Positions 9,277-18,676 of a DNA stretch of 48,411 nt are shown piece by piece; position 1 is the stretch's first letter, and every line of letters starts with the position of its first letter. Source of the stretch: Candidatus Methylomirabilis sp. (GTDB lineage Bacteria; Methylomirabilota; Methylomirabilia; Methylomirabilales; CSP1-5). A program made the translations under genes and the position numbers. The stretch is taken from positions 1 to 48,411 of the forward strand of contig JAAXQN010000022.1 of the NCBI GenBank assembly GCA_012974305.1, written 5' to 3'. Below the pieces are notes generated by a model, which was not told the origin of the DNA, searched no databases, and worked only from the letters and a program-made list of their open reading frames with translations.

Positions 9277-10178
9277 TCGTCGGATCGGCCAACGTGGACT
9301 TTACCGTCCAGGTGGATCGAGCGCCCAAGCCGGGGGAAACGATCTTTGGCCGGAACCTCTTGATATCCTTTGGAGGTAAAGGGGCGAATCAGGCTGTGGC
9401 TGCTCGTCGGGCTGGGGCTGTGGTGGCCTTTGTCGGCAAGGTGGGGCAGGACCAGCATGGCGAGCAGATCCGTACACATCTCGAGACGGTAGGAATCGGG
9501 GAAGCCGGACTCATCTCGGATGCCAGTTGCGCCACCGGTGTGGCCTTTATCCTGGTCGAGCCGGACGGCCGGAATCAGATTGTGGTGGCCTCCGGGTGCA
9601 ACTATCGCCTGACGCCAGCAGAGATTGAAGCCCGCGATCACCTGCTGACCGGAGAGATTCTTCTCCTGCAGCTGGAGACCCCTGTCGAAACGGTCTTCTC
9701 GGCCCTCCGACGAGCAAAGGAAAAAGGAATGCGAACCATCCTGAACCCTGCTCCCGCCACCCATCTCCCACAAGAGGTTTTCCCCTTGGTGGACCTTTTG
9801 ACCCCCAATGAAACGGAGGCCTCCACCCTGACCGGTATCGCTGTGGAGGATCGAAGCGGGGCAGAGGAAGCGGGCGCAAAACTTCTCGCGATGGGCTGTG
9901 GGGGAGTGATCATCACGCTGGGGGCAGACGGCGCCTTGTGGATGAGTAAAGACGGGGCGCAACACTTTCCCGGCTTTTCCGTCCAACCGGTTGATTCCAC
10001 AGCCGCCGGCGACGCCTTTAACGGAGCGCTTGCGGCTGCGTTGGCCGAGGGCAGTGTGCTGGAAGAGGCAATCCCTTTTGCGAACGCCGCTGGCGCAGTG
10101 GCCACAACTCGCCGAGGGGCCCAAGAGTCGCTTCCCGACCGGGCGGCAATTTTGGCCCTCGTTTCGTCCGTGAAGTGA
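9261..10178 (+). CDS. rbsK: Ribokinase (PfkB family)
   Basis: VVGSANVDFTVQVDRAPKPGET, GGKGANQAVAA, DSTAAGDAFNGALA. Confidence 0.92.
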   Translation: MPAVVVVGSANVDFTVQVDRAPKPGETIFGRNLLISFGGKGANQAVAARRAGAVVAFVGKVGQDQHGEQIRTHLETVGIGEAGLISDASCATGVAFILVEPDGRNQIVVASGCNYRLTPAEIEARDHLLTGEILLLQLETPVETVFSALRRAKEKGMRTILNPAPATHLPQEVFPLVDLLTPNETEASTLTGIAVEDRSGAEEAGAKLLAMGCGGVIITLGADGALWMSKDGAQHFPGFSVQPVDSTAAGDAFNGALAAALAEGSVLEEAIPFANAAGAVATTRRGAQESLPDRAAILALVSSVK

Positions 10179-10179
10179 G

Positions 10180-11082
10180 ATGGTCCAGGCCTTCGAGCGG
10201 TATCGAGAGATCATTCCCGACTTTCCTGCTTTTCTCAAAGCGTTGGAGATACGGCAGCCGACCCACCTTCGGATCAATTCGTTCCGGGTCAAGCGGGAAG
10301 AGTTTCAGCACGCCATGGCAGAGCGGGGCTACCGGCTCGCCTCGGTCGAAGGGATTCCAGACGCGTTCCGATGGGAGAGCACATCAGGCCCCGGGAGCAC
10401 CCTCGAGTACTTCCGAGGCTGCTACCATGTCCAGGGCCTCACATCAATGTTCCCAGCCCTAATTCTTGATCCGCAGCCGGGGGACCGGCTGCTCGACATG
10501 TGCGCGGCGCCCGGGGGAAAGGCAACCCATCTCGCCCAGCTGACGCAGAACCGGGCCCTGATCGTCGCCAACGACGTGACCCATCACCGGATTGGTATTC
10601 TCCGCTCGCACAGCGACCGCCTCGGGATCACCAGTATTGTGGTGACCCGGTATCAGGGGCAAAGCTTTCCGATGCGGATGCAGTTCGACCGGATTCTGCT
10701 CGATCCGCCGTGCTCGGCGGAGGGGACGTATCGGACAGGCAAGCGGCCGCCGTTAACCGAAGACCCACAGGTCAGTTACCGCCTGCAGCGGCTCCAACAG
10801 ATGCTTCTGAACCGCGCCTTGGAGCTGCTCCGGCCCGGAGGAACGCTCGTCTATTCGACCTGTACCTATGCCCCGGAGGAGAATGAAGCGGTACTCCATC
10901 AGGTGGTAGAGGCAGGTCAGGCCGAGATCGTCCCGATCGATGTTCCGTTTCCTTATGCGCCGGGTCTCGAGGTATGGGATGGGCACGGGTTTCATCCCTC
11001 CCTCAAACAGGCCGCCCGGTTCTATCCGCACCTGCTCGATTCATGGGGGTTCTTCATTGCTTGTCTCCGTAAACCAGGCTGA
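10180..11082 (+). CDS. RsmB/NOP family class I SAM-dependent RNA methyltransferase
   Basis: DMCAAPGGKATHLA, DPPCSAEGTYRT, YSTCTYAPEENEAV. Confidence 0.92.
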   Translation: MVQAFERYREIIPDFPAFLKALEIRQPTHLRINSFRVKREEFQHAMAERGYRLASVEGIPDAFRWESTSGPGSTLEYFRGCYHVQGLTSMFPALILDPQPGDRLLDMCAAPGGKATHLAQLTQNRALIVANDVTHHRIGILRSHSDRLGITSIVVTRYQGQSFPMRMQFDRILLDPPCSAEGTYRTGKRPPLTEDPQVSYRLQRLQQMLLNRALELLRPGGTLVYSTCTYAPEENEAVLHQVVEAGQAEIVPIDVPFPYAPGLEVWDGHGFHPSLKQAARFYPHLLDSWGFFIACLRKPG

Positions 11083-11542
11083 GCGGGAACGGATTTTCGA
11101 ATACTGGGGTGGGCGATTTGGCGTGCCCTCGCCCGCGTTGGCCGAGCTGCGGTTTCTGGTCCGTGGGAGGAATGTATGGGCAGTGGCGGACCTTGACGGT
11201 CTGGACGGCGCCCTTGCCTCTTTCAAAGTCGAGGCGGCTGGGTTGCCCTTTCTCCGAAGGCAGAAACATATGTGGAAGCCGACGACGTCCGCGCTGCTAT
11301 TCCTCGACGCCGCCGTCACCAAAAATGTCGTGGATCTAACCGAGGAGCAACTTCAGCCCTTTTTGCGGGGTGAGATGCTACCAGGACCTTTCGTAGTGGA
11401 CGGAGGCTATGTCGCGGTGCGCTGCGAAGAGAAAATGCTGGGGTGCGCCCTATATGGGAAGGCCGGACTCAAGTCCCAGCTGCCACGAGCCTGGGTGGCA
11501 GTGCTGCTGGGCGGCAAGGCCGAGATGGCAGAGGAGCAGTGA
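11057..11542 (+). CDS. NOL1/NOP2-associated RNA-binding-like protein, probably a partner of the upstream methyltransferase
   Basis: Overlaps the upstream gene; LLVSVNQAERERIFEYWGGRFGVP...; TTG start inferred. Confidence 0.55.
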   Translation: MLVSVNQAERERIFEYWGGRFGVPSPALAELRFLVRGRNVWAVADLDGLDGALASFKVEAAGLPFLRRQKHMWKPTTSALLFLDAAVTKNVVDLTEEQLQPFLRGEMLPGPFVVDGGYVAVRCEEKMLGCALYGKAGLKSQLPRAWVAVLLGGKAEMAEEQ

Positions 11543-11736
11543 TGGAGCAGAGGCCCGAGCGTGACTTCAGCCAGTGTCCCAAATGCGGGGGGACCGAGGT
11601 GGAACGGACAGAGGTGACCCGGGGCTATTATTCGGCGCATGCCAAGTTCGACCCCGAGGTCCTCATTCGCTTTACCGACATTTGTGCCAGCTGCGGGACC
11701 GTGATCTACGAGCACGTCGAGGAAGCCGACGCGTAG
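11542..11736 (+). CDS. Small zinc-ribbon protein
   Basis: CPKCGG...CASCG; ATGA overlap with upstream stop. Confidence 0.6.
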   Translation: MEQRPERDFSQCPKCGGTEVERTEVTRGYYSAHAKFDPEVLIRFTDICASCGTVIYEHVEEADA

Positions 11737-11755
11737 TTCTTCCTGCCAGGGTGCA

Positions 11756-11827
11756 TAGGGGATTTGCCTAGGCAGAATATAGGACTTTCCCCTAGCCAAA
11801 GCATAGAGCTTTCTCCGATACAAAAAA
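11756..11827 (+). promoter_or_regulatory. Three tandem ~24-nt degenerate repeats upstream of the mscS-type gene, possible operator array
   Basis: TAGGGGATTTGCCTAGG / TAGGACTTTCCCCTAG / TAGAGCTTTCTCCGAT at 11756, 11780 and 11804 (exact 24-nt pitch). Confidence 0.4.
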
Positions 11828-11980
11828 CGGGTCCGCCCCTGATTTTCAAGAGGCAGCTTTCTCGGTACGGTTATCACACGAAAAAGCATCCTCGGGGTTT
11901 CTTGATTTGTCATCCTTTTTTCGAACGAGATGACGGCGTTGACTGTTTGTGGTTACCCCCAACGAAGGAGGCGAAAAGGT

Positions 11981-13843
11981 ATGAGTTCCATCACGCGGAG
12001 TAGAACCCTCATTACGGCTGTGTGTCGTTCAATGGCTATAGCTTCAGGTCTTGTGTTAACTGCGCTTGTGTTGGCAGGCAGCGCCGTAGCCCAGCAGGAG
12101 CCCACGCTGAAGGAGGTCATCGGGGGAAAAGAGAAGCAAGAACAGGTCACTGAAAAGCCAGAGCAGAAACCGGAGCAGAAGGCAGCGCAGCAGAAAGCAC
12201 CACAGCCTGTGGGTCCCGCCGACGACTTCAACAGGGGCATTCCCCGCAGCAGTGTTGCGGGATTCATGGCGGCGACGCGCGATCGGGACTACGAAACCGC
12301 CGCACAGTATCTGGATCTCCGGAGATTGCCGAGAGGGCTGCACAAGAGCGACGGGCCGGCGCTGGCGCGTGAACTCAAAATCACCTTTGATCGAACCATC
12401 TGGATCGACCTCGACGCCCTGAGTAATGACCCTAAGGGACATGCCGACGATAATCTTCCCCCCTACCGCGATTGGGTAGGACGTATCAAGACAGAGAAGA
12501 AGACCTACGATATTCTGCTGCAGCGGGTTCGCCGTGAGGACGGGGTACGCATCTGGAAGTTTTCCTCGGCAACGGTCGCCCAAATACCTCGACTGTATGA
12601 CCAGGTCGGGTACGGAGTCGTTGGCACCATCGTGCCACAGGTATTGCTCGACTTCGAGATCTTCGGGCTCAAGGCCTGGTGGTGGGTTGCCCTGTTGGTC
12701 GTGGGCGTTCTGGCGTATCTCGCCGCACTGACCATCACGAAGGTCGTCGTCCTTTTCCTCCGTGGCAGGATGCCCAAACTGATCACTCCTCTCGAACGCA
12801 TCTTCACGGGCCCCGGCCGCCTTCTGCTGTTTATCCTTATTGTGAGGACTGCCACCAACCTTCTCGGGCCGACGCCGGTGGTTCGCGCAATAATGTCGGC
12901 ACAGACGATCCCAATCATCGCGGTTGCATGGGGCGTCATGCGCTTTCTCGATCTCTTCAACGTCGGCCTGGCCGAACGGCTACGGCGAAGGGAGCGGGGC
13001 GATCTCATTGTCCTGCTACATCCGCTGGGCAACGGCGTCAAGGCCGGGGTCATTCTCATCGCCGTCATCGTGTGGTTCAACAATGTCGGCTTCAACATAA
13101 CGACACTGATGGCAGGGCTCGGCATCGGCGGCCTCGCGGTGGCCTTGGCTGCGCAGAAGCCGCTCGAGAACCTGATCGGCGGCATCACGCTGTACACGTC
13201 CCGGCCGATACGCGTGGGAGACTTCTGTCGGTTTGGCGACAAAATCGGGACGGTCGAAGAGGTCGGGCTTCGCGCGACCAAGGTACGGACGCTCGACCGC
13301 ACTCTCGTCAACATCCCCAACGGCGAGTTCGTGAACCTCCATCTCGACAACTTCTCGAAACGTGAAAAAGTTTGGTACCATCCCCGGATCAGGCTGCGGT
13401 ACGAGACGACTCCCGATCAAGTCCGGTACATTCTGGTCGAGATCCGCAAGGTGCTCTACGCCCATCCCAAGGTCCTTGCCGACCCGGCCCGCATACGCTT
13501 TGCGGGGTTCGGAGAATACTCGCTTGACCTGGATATTTTTGCCTACGTTGACGTGACCGACTACGGCCAGTACCTGGAGATCGCCGAGGATCTCAACCTG
13601 CGGATCATGGAGATTATGGCCAAGGCGGGTTCAAGCTTTGCCGTCCCTGCGCAGCGGATGTACGTGGAGCGAGGCAAGGGACTCGATGAGAAGCTGGCCA
13701 AAGCGGCCGAGGCACACGTCAAGGAGTGGAGAGAGCAGAGGGCACTGTACCTTCCGAGCTTCCCGGAGGAGGCGATCGGGCAGCTCGCGGGCTCTTTGGA
13801 TTATCCGCCTACAGGCTCTCCTACTGCGGAAGCCCGTACCTGA
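11981..13843 (+). CDS. Mechanosensitive ion channel family protein (MscS-like)
   Basis: MAGLGIGGLAVALAAQKPLENLIGGITLYTSRPIRVGDFCRFGDKIGTVEEVGLRATKVRTLDRTLVNIPNGEFVN. Confidence 0.95.
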   Translation: MSSITRSRTLITAVCRSMAIASGLVLTALVLAGSAVAQQEPTLKEVIGGKEKQEQVTEKPEQKPEQKAAQQKAPQPVGPADDFNRGIPRSSVAGFMAATRDRDYETAAQYLDLRRLPRGLHKSDGPALARELKITFDRTIWIDLDALSNDPKGHADDNLPPYRDWVGRIKTEKKTYDILLQRVRREDGVRIWKFSSATVAQIPRLYDQVGYGVVGTIVPQVLLDFEIFGLKAWWWVALLVVGVLAYLAALTITKVVVLFLRGRMPKLITPLERIFTGPGRLLLFILIVRTATNLLGPTPVVRAIMSAQTIPIIAVAWGVMRFLDLFNVGLAERLRRRERGDLIVLLHPLGNGVKAGVILIAVIVWFNNVGFNITTLMAGLGIGGLAVALAAQKPLENLIGGITLYTSRPIRVGDFCRFGDKIGTVEEVGLRATKVRTLDRTLVNIPNGEFVNLHLDNFSKREKVWYHPRIRLRYETTPDQVRYILVEIRKVLYAHPKVLADPARIRFAGFGEYSLDLDIFAYVDVTDYGQYLEIAEDLNLRIMEIMAKAGSSFAVPAQRMYVERGKGLDEKLAKAAEAHVKEWREQRALYLPSFPEEAIGQLAGSLDYPPTGSPTAEART

Positions 13844-13930
13844 GAAGGCGTGGGGCGAGCGGGAATCTTTGGTGGCGAACGGAAAGAAGTCCAGAGGAGG
13901 AGTGATGCGATTAGGCTTTGGGGCAGAAAC

Positions 13931-15013
13931 ATGAATAGGTTGAGAATTATCACGGCGGTGTTCGTGTGCTTAGGATTACTTCTGGCCAGCGCGGTACGTG
14001 CAGAAACTCCGGTCCCTGTAGACAGAACGCTGATCGTGGGCACGAAAGAGGCACCGCCGTTTGCGATGAAAAATGCCGATGGTACATGGACAGGTATCAG
14101 TATCGAGCTGTGGCAAGCAATCGCCAAAGACCTGCAGCTCAGGTACGAATTGCGTGAATTCGACCTGCAGGGCTTGCTCAGTGGCGTCGAGGATGGCTCG
14201 CTTGACGCGGCGGTGGCGGCGGTGACGATTACAGCGAAACGCGAGAAAGTGATGGATTTCACCCATCCCTTCTATACCACAGGACTTGGCATCGCCATAT
14301 CCAGACGGGCGGGGGGCACCTGGTTTAGTGTAGTGCAGCATATCCTCTCAGGACGGTTTTTAGGAATGGTTGCGATGCTGGTGTTCATGTTGTTTGTCGT
14401 TGGCGTGCTGGTGTGGCTGAGTGAGCGGGAAAAGAACCCCCAGCAGTTTGGCGGCGGCCTCAAAGGGATCTGGTCGGGTTTCTGGTGGGCGGCAGTGACC
14501 ATGACCACCGTCGGGTACGGGGATAAAGCCCCTATGACGGTTGCCGGGCGTATACTGGCTCTCGTCTGGATGTTCACCGCGCTGGTCATCCTGGCAGGCT
14601 TCGTTGCGGCCTTTACCAGTGCACTTACTGTGAGTGAACTGGAGCTGTCCTTGCTTGGCCCCGAAGATCTTGTGAATGCCCGTGTCGGGACCCTGGCCGA
14701 GTCCTCGAGTGCCACCTATCTGAAAGAGAACCGCATCCTCCATCTTCTTTACCCAACGCTCCGCGAGGGGCTCCAGGCCGTCGCCACAGGGGAAATTGAT
14801 GCGGTGGTGTATGACATGCCGCTCCTCCGGTATGTTATCACCACCGAACTCCCAGGTGTGCTCGAGGTGCTCCCTCACATCCTCGAGCCCCAGGAGTATA
14901 GCATTGCCCTCGCGGACGGCAGCCCTCTCCGAGAACCAATCAACCAAGTCCTTCTGGAAAAGACGCACCAGCGGGCTTGGAAAGACCTGCTCTTTCGTTA
15001 CTTGGGCAATTAG
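13931..15013 (+). CDS. GluR0-like ligand-gated potassium channel (periplasmic solute-binding domain split by a K+ pore)
   Basis: Signal peptide, SBP-3 lobe, TM, P-loop TMTTVGYGDKAP, TM, second SBP lobe. Confidence 0.88.
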   Translation: MNRLRIITAVFVCLGLLLASAVRAETPVPVDRTLIVGTKEAPPFAMKNADGTWTGISIELWQAIAKDLQLRYELREFDLQGLLSGVEDGSLDAAVAAVTITAKREKVMDFTHPFYTTGLGIAISRRAGGTWFSVVQHILSGRFLGMVAMLVFMLFVVGVLVWLSEREKNPQQFGGGLKGIWSGFWWAAVTMTTVGYGDKAPMTVAGRILALVWMFTALVILAGFVAAFTSALTVSELELSLLGPEDLVNARVGTLAESSSATYLKENRILHLLYPTLREGLQAVATGEIDAVVYDMPLLRYVITTELPGVLEVLPHILEPQEYSIALADGSPLREPINQVLLEKTHQRAWKDLLFRYLGN

Positions 15014-15021
15014 GAGCACAG

Positions 15022-15072
15022 CCGCCCAAGAGGATTCGAACCTCTGACCTACGGATTCGTAGTTCGCGGCGC
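15022..15072 (-). pseudogene. 3' fragment of tRNA-Arg(ACG), no D-arm or 5' acceptor strand
   Basis: Minus strand GCGAACTACGAATCCGTAGGTCAGAGGTTCGAATCCTCTTGGGCGGC: anticodon loop CTACGAA, intact T-arm AGAGG-TTCGAAT-CCTCT; upstream lacks a D-arm. Confidence 0.7.
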
Positions 15073-15123
15073 GACACAATAGATTTAAGAGGAAGGGGCA
15101 TTTCGGATTTGAATGGTAGGTGA

Positions 15124-16029
15124 CTAATAGGGTAGCCCCGCGGGATTCCCGCGGCCCGAGTTCACGCTTCCGGGGCCTGAGTTCTGGCTCCCAGGGCCCG
15201 AATTCTGGCTCCCGGAGCTCGAGTCCTTGTGCGGGTAAAACTTGTCTCCCAGAAGAGAATCGTAGCGGCTTGCCCGCCTCCCTATGGCGAAGGTGATCGT
15301 CCTCGTCTGATCAGTGTAAAAGTGGCGGGGCCGTGCACCGATCGGATCAGCGTAACCCTGCCACCCGAGATCGCCACCAATAAATGTTCCCCCGCTTGGT
15401 GAAGGTGAGGCGGCCGGTTGTCCCTGATCCCCTTCCTGATTGGCATCGTCTCCTGTGTTCTTATCTTTATCTTTGTCCTTGTCTTTATCTTTGTTTTTCT
15501 TTTTGCCCTTGTCCTTATCGTCGTCCTTATCATCAGCCCAAGCATGCTTGACCAGGCCTAATCTGTCCCACCAAGTTTCCTCCAGGCGATCAGCGTCAAA
15601 GGCAAGCATGGTCCGACCTTGTGGCGGGGCTTGTGCCGTCAGGTCGGTGATCTCGAAGGTGTATCCGATTTTTGCAGAGTTCGAGGGAATCAGGTAGCCC
15701 CCAGCGTACAACTCGTCCAGCGAGCTCGCGTAACGGCGATTGTCCAGATAGAAAAGGCCCTGGGCCGTCGGCCACTGGGTCATGACGGCCACTGCGGCTG
15801 TCTCCTGTGCACTCATGATCATCGTTGTGTAATACGGCACCCCGATCGCCACGATCACTGCCAAAACAGCGATAGCGATCAGGAGTTCGATGAGCGTGAA
15901 TCCGGAAAAAGAGCGCCAGATCGACCTCAGCGCCTTTGGCCGGCCAGGAGGGGTCGCCACACCCTTCTCAGTGTATGGGGGTGACGAGACCCTCACCACT
16001 TCCGATGAGAGCTTCCGCAGCGGGTCCAT
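15124..16029 (-). CDS. Type IV/II prepilin-like protein with DK-rich insert and GSxNSGPG tail
   Basis: GFTLIELLIAIAVLAVIVAIGVPYY N-methylation motif; DKDDDKDKGKKKNKDKDKDKDKDKN tract; GSQNSGPGSQNSGPGSVNSGRG tail. Confidence 0.8.
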   Translation of the reverse strand: MDPLRKLSSEVVRVSSPPYTEKGVATPPGRPKALRSIWRSFSGFTLIELLIAIAVLAVIVAIGVPYYTTMIMSAQETAAVAVMTQWPTAQGLFYLDNRRYASSLDELYAGGYLIPSNSAKIGYTFEITDLTAQAPPQGRTMLAFDADRLEETWWDRLGLVKHAWADDKDDDKDKGKKKNKDKDKDKDKDKNTGDDANQEGDQGQPAASPSPSGGTFIGGDLGWQGYADPIGARPRHFYTDQTRTITFAIGRRASRYDSLLGDKFYPHKDSSSGSQNSGPGSQNSGPGSVNSGRGNPAGLPY

Positions 16030-16618
16030 GTGACGAGCTTCCTTTCTGATACCCGATAGTAAGATGCTCCTCCGCCTCCTCGAGACCGCGGAGGGCTTCC
16101 TTCAGCCGGTTTCGAACTTCCTCTGGGATAGATTCCTCCTGGGCCTTTTTCAACGTTTCCTGGGCCTGCCGAAGCAGCGAAAGCGATTCGGAACTGCGCT
16201 GATCCAACTGCTCTCCCAGGGCATTCACCGCCCCTGCGAACTCTTGCCAGCGATCTGTCCGCCGAAGCCTGATCCGCTGGGAATATTCCCCCGCGGCAAT
16301 TGCTCTGATGACCTGATCTATTCGGTATATGGGACCGGCGATGCGGTGTGACGTAAAGATCGTGTGGAAGCCAACGAGGATTCCCACCAGCGCGATCCCC
16401 GGCCACACCCGGAAATGAAGCTCCAGAATCTGGTCGGCGACCCAGGCCTGTTTGTCAAACGGGACCGCCCCCGTCAGCTCCTGTTGCATTGGGAAGAAAA
16501 TGAGGAAGCCCAGAGCCGCGGAATAGAGGAGGACAAAAAACGAGACCCGCAAAGCCAGTCCGATCTGAAACCGGGGCATGACCAAAAACCGCCTGCGCCG
16601 AAAAGATGGGTACGTCAT
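15968..16618 (-). CDS. HAMP-domain membrane protein
   Basis: Two TM segments; SHRIAGPIYRIDQVIRAIAAGEYSQRIRLRRTDRWQEFAGAVNALGEQ HAMP signature; coiled coil. Confidence 0.75.
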   Translation of the reverse strand: MTYPSFRRRRFLVMPRFQIGLALRVSFFVLLYSAALGFLIFFPMQQELTGAVPFDKQAWVADQILELHFRVWPGIALVGILVGFHTIFTSHRIAGPIYRIDQVIRAIAAGEYSQRIRLRRTDRWQEFAGAVNALGEQLDQRSSESLSLLRQAQETLKKAQEESIPEEVRNRLKEALRGLEEAEEHLTIGYQKGSSSHGPAAEALIGSGEGLVTPIH

Positions 16619-16974
16619 GACCTTTCCTCCCCACGGGGTTTTAGATCCCGCATGCTTTAAATCCAGGCAATTAGGCCATTTATGTCTGTGTAGCCCCGAC
16701 CACTTATCGCAGGTAACCGTGAATTGGGAGTATTCTAGCAAGGGGCGTGCCACGGACTATTTTGGCGGAACCTATTGAAATCAAAGAGATCCTAGGGAGA
16801 TCTATTGTACGATTTTTGAGAGGGTACCGGGAAGGTGGTGGGCGAGACAGACCGCCGCGAACCGACTCCACAATATGCAATCAGACGCGGACAGCTGACC
16901 GCTCATAGCCAACAGCTGTTCTTAACGGTCATCGGTCGTCGGACTTCGGCGAGCTTAGTCGAGCCGTCATCGGT

Positions 16975-17943
16975 TTACGGGATGAGAAGGACCTTGCCGG
17001 TCGTCTTCCTCCCCTCGAGCTGGCGGTGGGCCTCGGCCGCTTCCGCCAAGGGGAATGTCGCGCCGATCCGAAGTTTCAGGGTGCCCTTGGAAATTCGATT
17101 CAGGATGTCGGTCGCGCGCTCGAGCAGCTCTTCGCGTGTCCGGGTGTAGTGGGCGAGCGTTGGGCGGGTGAGAAAGAGGGAACCTTTGGCGCTGAGCTGG
17201 TTCACGTCGAAGGGTGGGACGGGGCCGCTCGACTGACCATAGAGGACCAGGTAGCCCCGTGGTGCCAGACAGTTCAGACTCTTCTCAAAGGTATCCTTGG
17301 CGACCGAGTCGTATACCACCTGCAAACCCTGGCCGTTGGTGAGGCGCTTGATTTCGGCCTCGAAGTCCTGCTCGGTGTAACGGATCGCCACCTCGGCCCC
17401 TGCTTCGCGCGCAAGGCGAGCCTTTTCCTCGGTCGAAACCGTCCCGAAGACCCGCGCTCCCGCCTGTTTCGTCATCTGGCAGAGGAGCAGCCCCACGCCA
17501 CCCGCCGCTGCGTGGACCAGACAACTATCACCTTTTTTGAGGGGATACGTGGAGTGTATCAGGTAGTGTGCCGTCATTCCCTGGAGCATCGCGGCCGCGG
17601 CCGAACGGGTGTCCATATCGGGGGGGAGTGTTACAAGACGTTCTGAGGGGACGATTGCGTATTCCGCGTAGGAACCGGGAACGCCGGTGTAGGCGACACG
17701 ATCGCCTACTCGGACCTCTATGACATCTGGACCCACCGCCTCAACCACTCCGGCCCCCTCGACCCCCATGAGGCGGGGGAGGGGAGCGGGATAGAGACCG
17801 GTCCGCTGATACACGTCGATGAAGTTCAGGCCGATCGCCTCGATCTTCACCAGGGCCTGTCCCGGTCCCGGCTGAGGGGTGGGGAGGTCCTCGAGGGTGA
17901 GAACCTCCGACCCACCATACTTATGCACGCGAATCGCTTTCAT
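16975..17943 (-). CDS. NADPH:quinone oxidoreductase (MDR superfamily)
   Basis: MKAIRVHKYGGSEVLTLEDLP, VHAAAGGVGLLLCQMTKQAGARVFGT. Confidence 0.93.
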   Translation of the reverse strand: MKAIRVHKYGGSEVLTLEDLPTPQPGPGQALVKIEAIGLNFIDVYQRTGLYPAPLPRLMGVEGAGVVEAVGPDVIEVRVGDRVAYTGVPGSYAEYAIVPSERLVTLPPDMDTRSAAAAMLQGMTAHYLIHSTYPLKKGDSCLVHAAAGGVGLLLCQMTKQAGARVFGTVSTEEKARLAREAGAEVAIRYTEQDFEAEIKRLTNGQGLQVVYDSVAKDTFEKSLNCLAPRGYLVLYGQSSGPVPPFDVNQLSAKGSLFLTRPTLAHYTRTREELLERATDILNRISKGTLKLRIGATFPLAEAAEAHRQLEGRKTTGKVLLIP

Positions 17944-18045
17944 GTTTGCTTTCTCCCATTCCTCAAGCTCTCACGCGTCCGCTCTGGGCAGAGAGATGTG
18001 GCCCGTATGCCCAAAGCGGACGGCGAGAGATGCATAAGAAACGAT

Positions 18046-18294
18046 CTACATCTTCTCCTTCTTTAAAATTTCGAGGGCCGCTTCCAGCTTCTCGACAGCA
18101 TCATCGTGCTCGCCGGCCTTATGGAGCTTTATACCTTGTTCGCAAAGCTTCTTCACCTCTTCGTTCTTCTTGATCTTGAGCAGCTCTTGACACTGGGCGT
18201 AGAGGTTCGGGCAGTCGAAGGCCGAGACAGGGCCGACCCCAAGTACGAGGGTAAAGGCAAAGGCCAGACAGAACACGGAGGCACTTCTTTTCAT
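18046..18294 (-). CDS. Small exported TPR-like protein
   Basis: Signal peptide ending VSAFDC; EQGIKLHKAGEHDDAVEKLEAALEILKKEKM. Confidence 0.6.
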   Translation of the reverse strand: MKRSASVFCLAFAFTLVLGVGPVSAFDCPNLYAQCQELLKIKKNEEVKKLCEQGIKLHKAGEHDDAVEKLEAALEILKKEKM

Positions 18295-18370
18295 GCTGGT
18301 TCACCTCCTTTCCGGGGGAGCTTTTCACTCCTTATTAACGTTCGACTACGGGTGATTGTTTCCCTTTTCC

Positions 18371-18616
18371 TTAGTCATGGCAGCGGATTTTCAAATAGAC
18401 CTGGTCGATCCAATCGCGGAGCCCCTCAGAAACATACCCCCCTTCGGGGTCCGAATTTTCCAGCAGAGCGGGTGAGAGAATAAAAGGACCCCTTCCGTCG
18501 ATCTCGGCCTCGAACAGGCCGAGATGATGGGAACGAATCAGAATCGCCCCCACAGGAAGTCCCTCCAACTGAAAGGCGAGTTGAAGACGCTGTGTCAATC
18601 GCTCGTAATTCTCCAT
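18371..18616 (-). CDS. Hypothetical protein (81 aa)
   Basis: ORF only. Confidence 0.4.
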   Translation of the reverse strand: MENYERLTQRLQLAFQLEGLPVGAILIRSHHLGLFEAEIDGRGPFILSPALLENSDPEGGYVSEGLRDWIDQVYLKIRCHD

Positions 18617-18676
18617 AGCCTTGAACTGCTTGAGTCGGCGAGCCCTAGTGAGAGCCGGATGGCTGTCGGAGCTCGG

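Noticed and set aside
8766-10292. 508-aa minus-strand ORF
   Set aside because: Fully antisense to well-supported nucleoside hydrolase and ribokinase genes; no recognisable motifs; a high-GC shadow ORF.
11756-11827. Possible mini-CRISPR
   Set aside because: The 24-nt units are contiguous and degenerate with no spacers and no cas genes.
12505-13350. 281-aa minus-strand ORF
   Set aside because: Antisense to the conserved MscS pore domain; biased S/R/T-rich composition typical of shadow frames.
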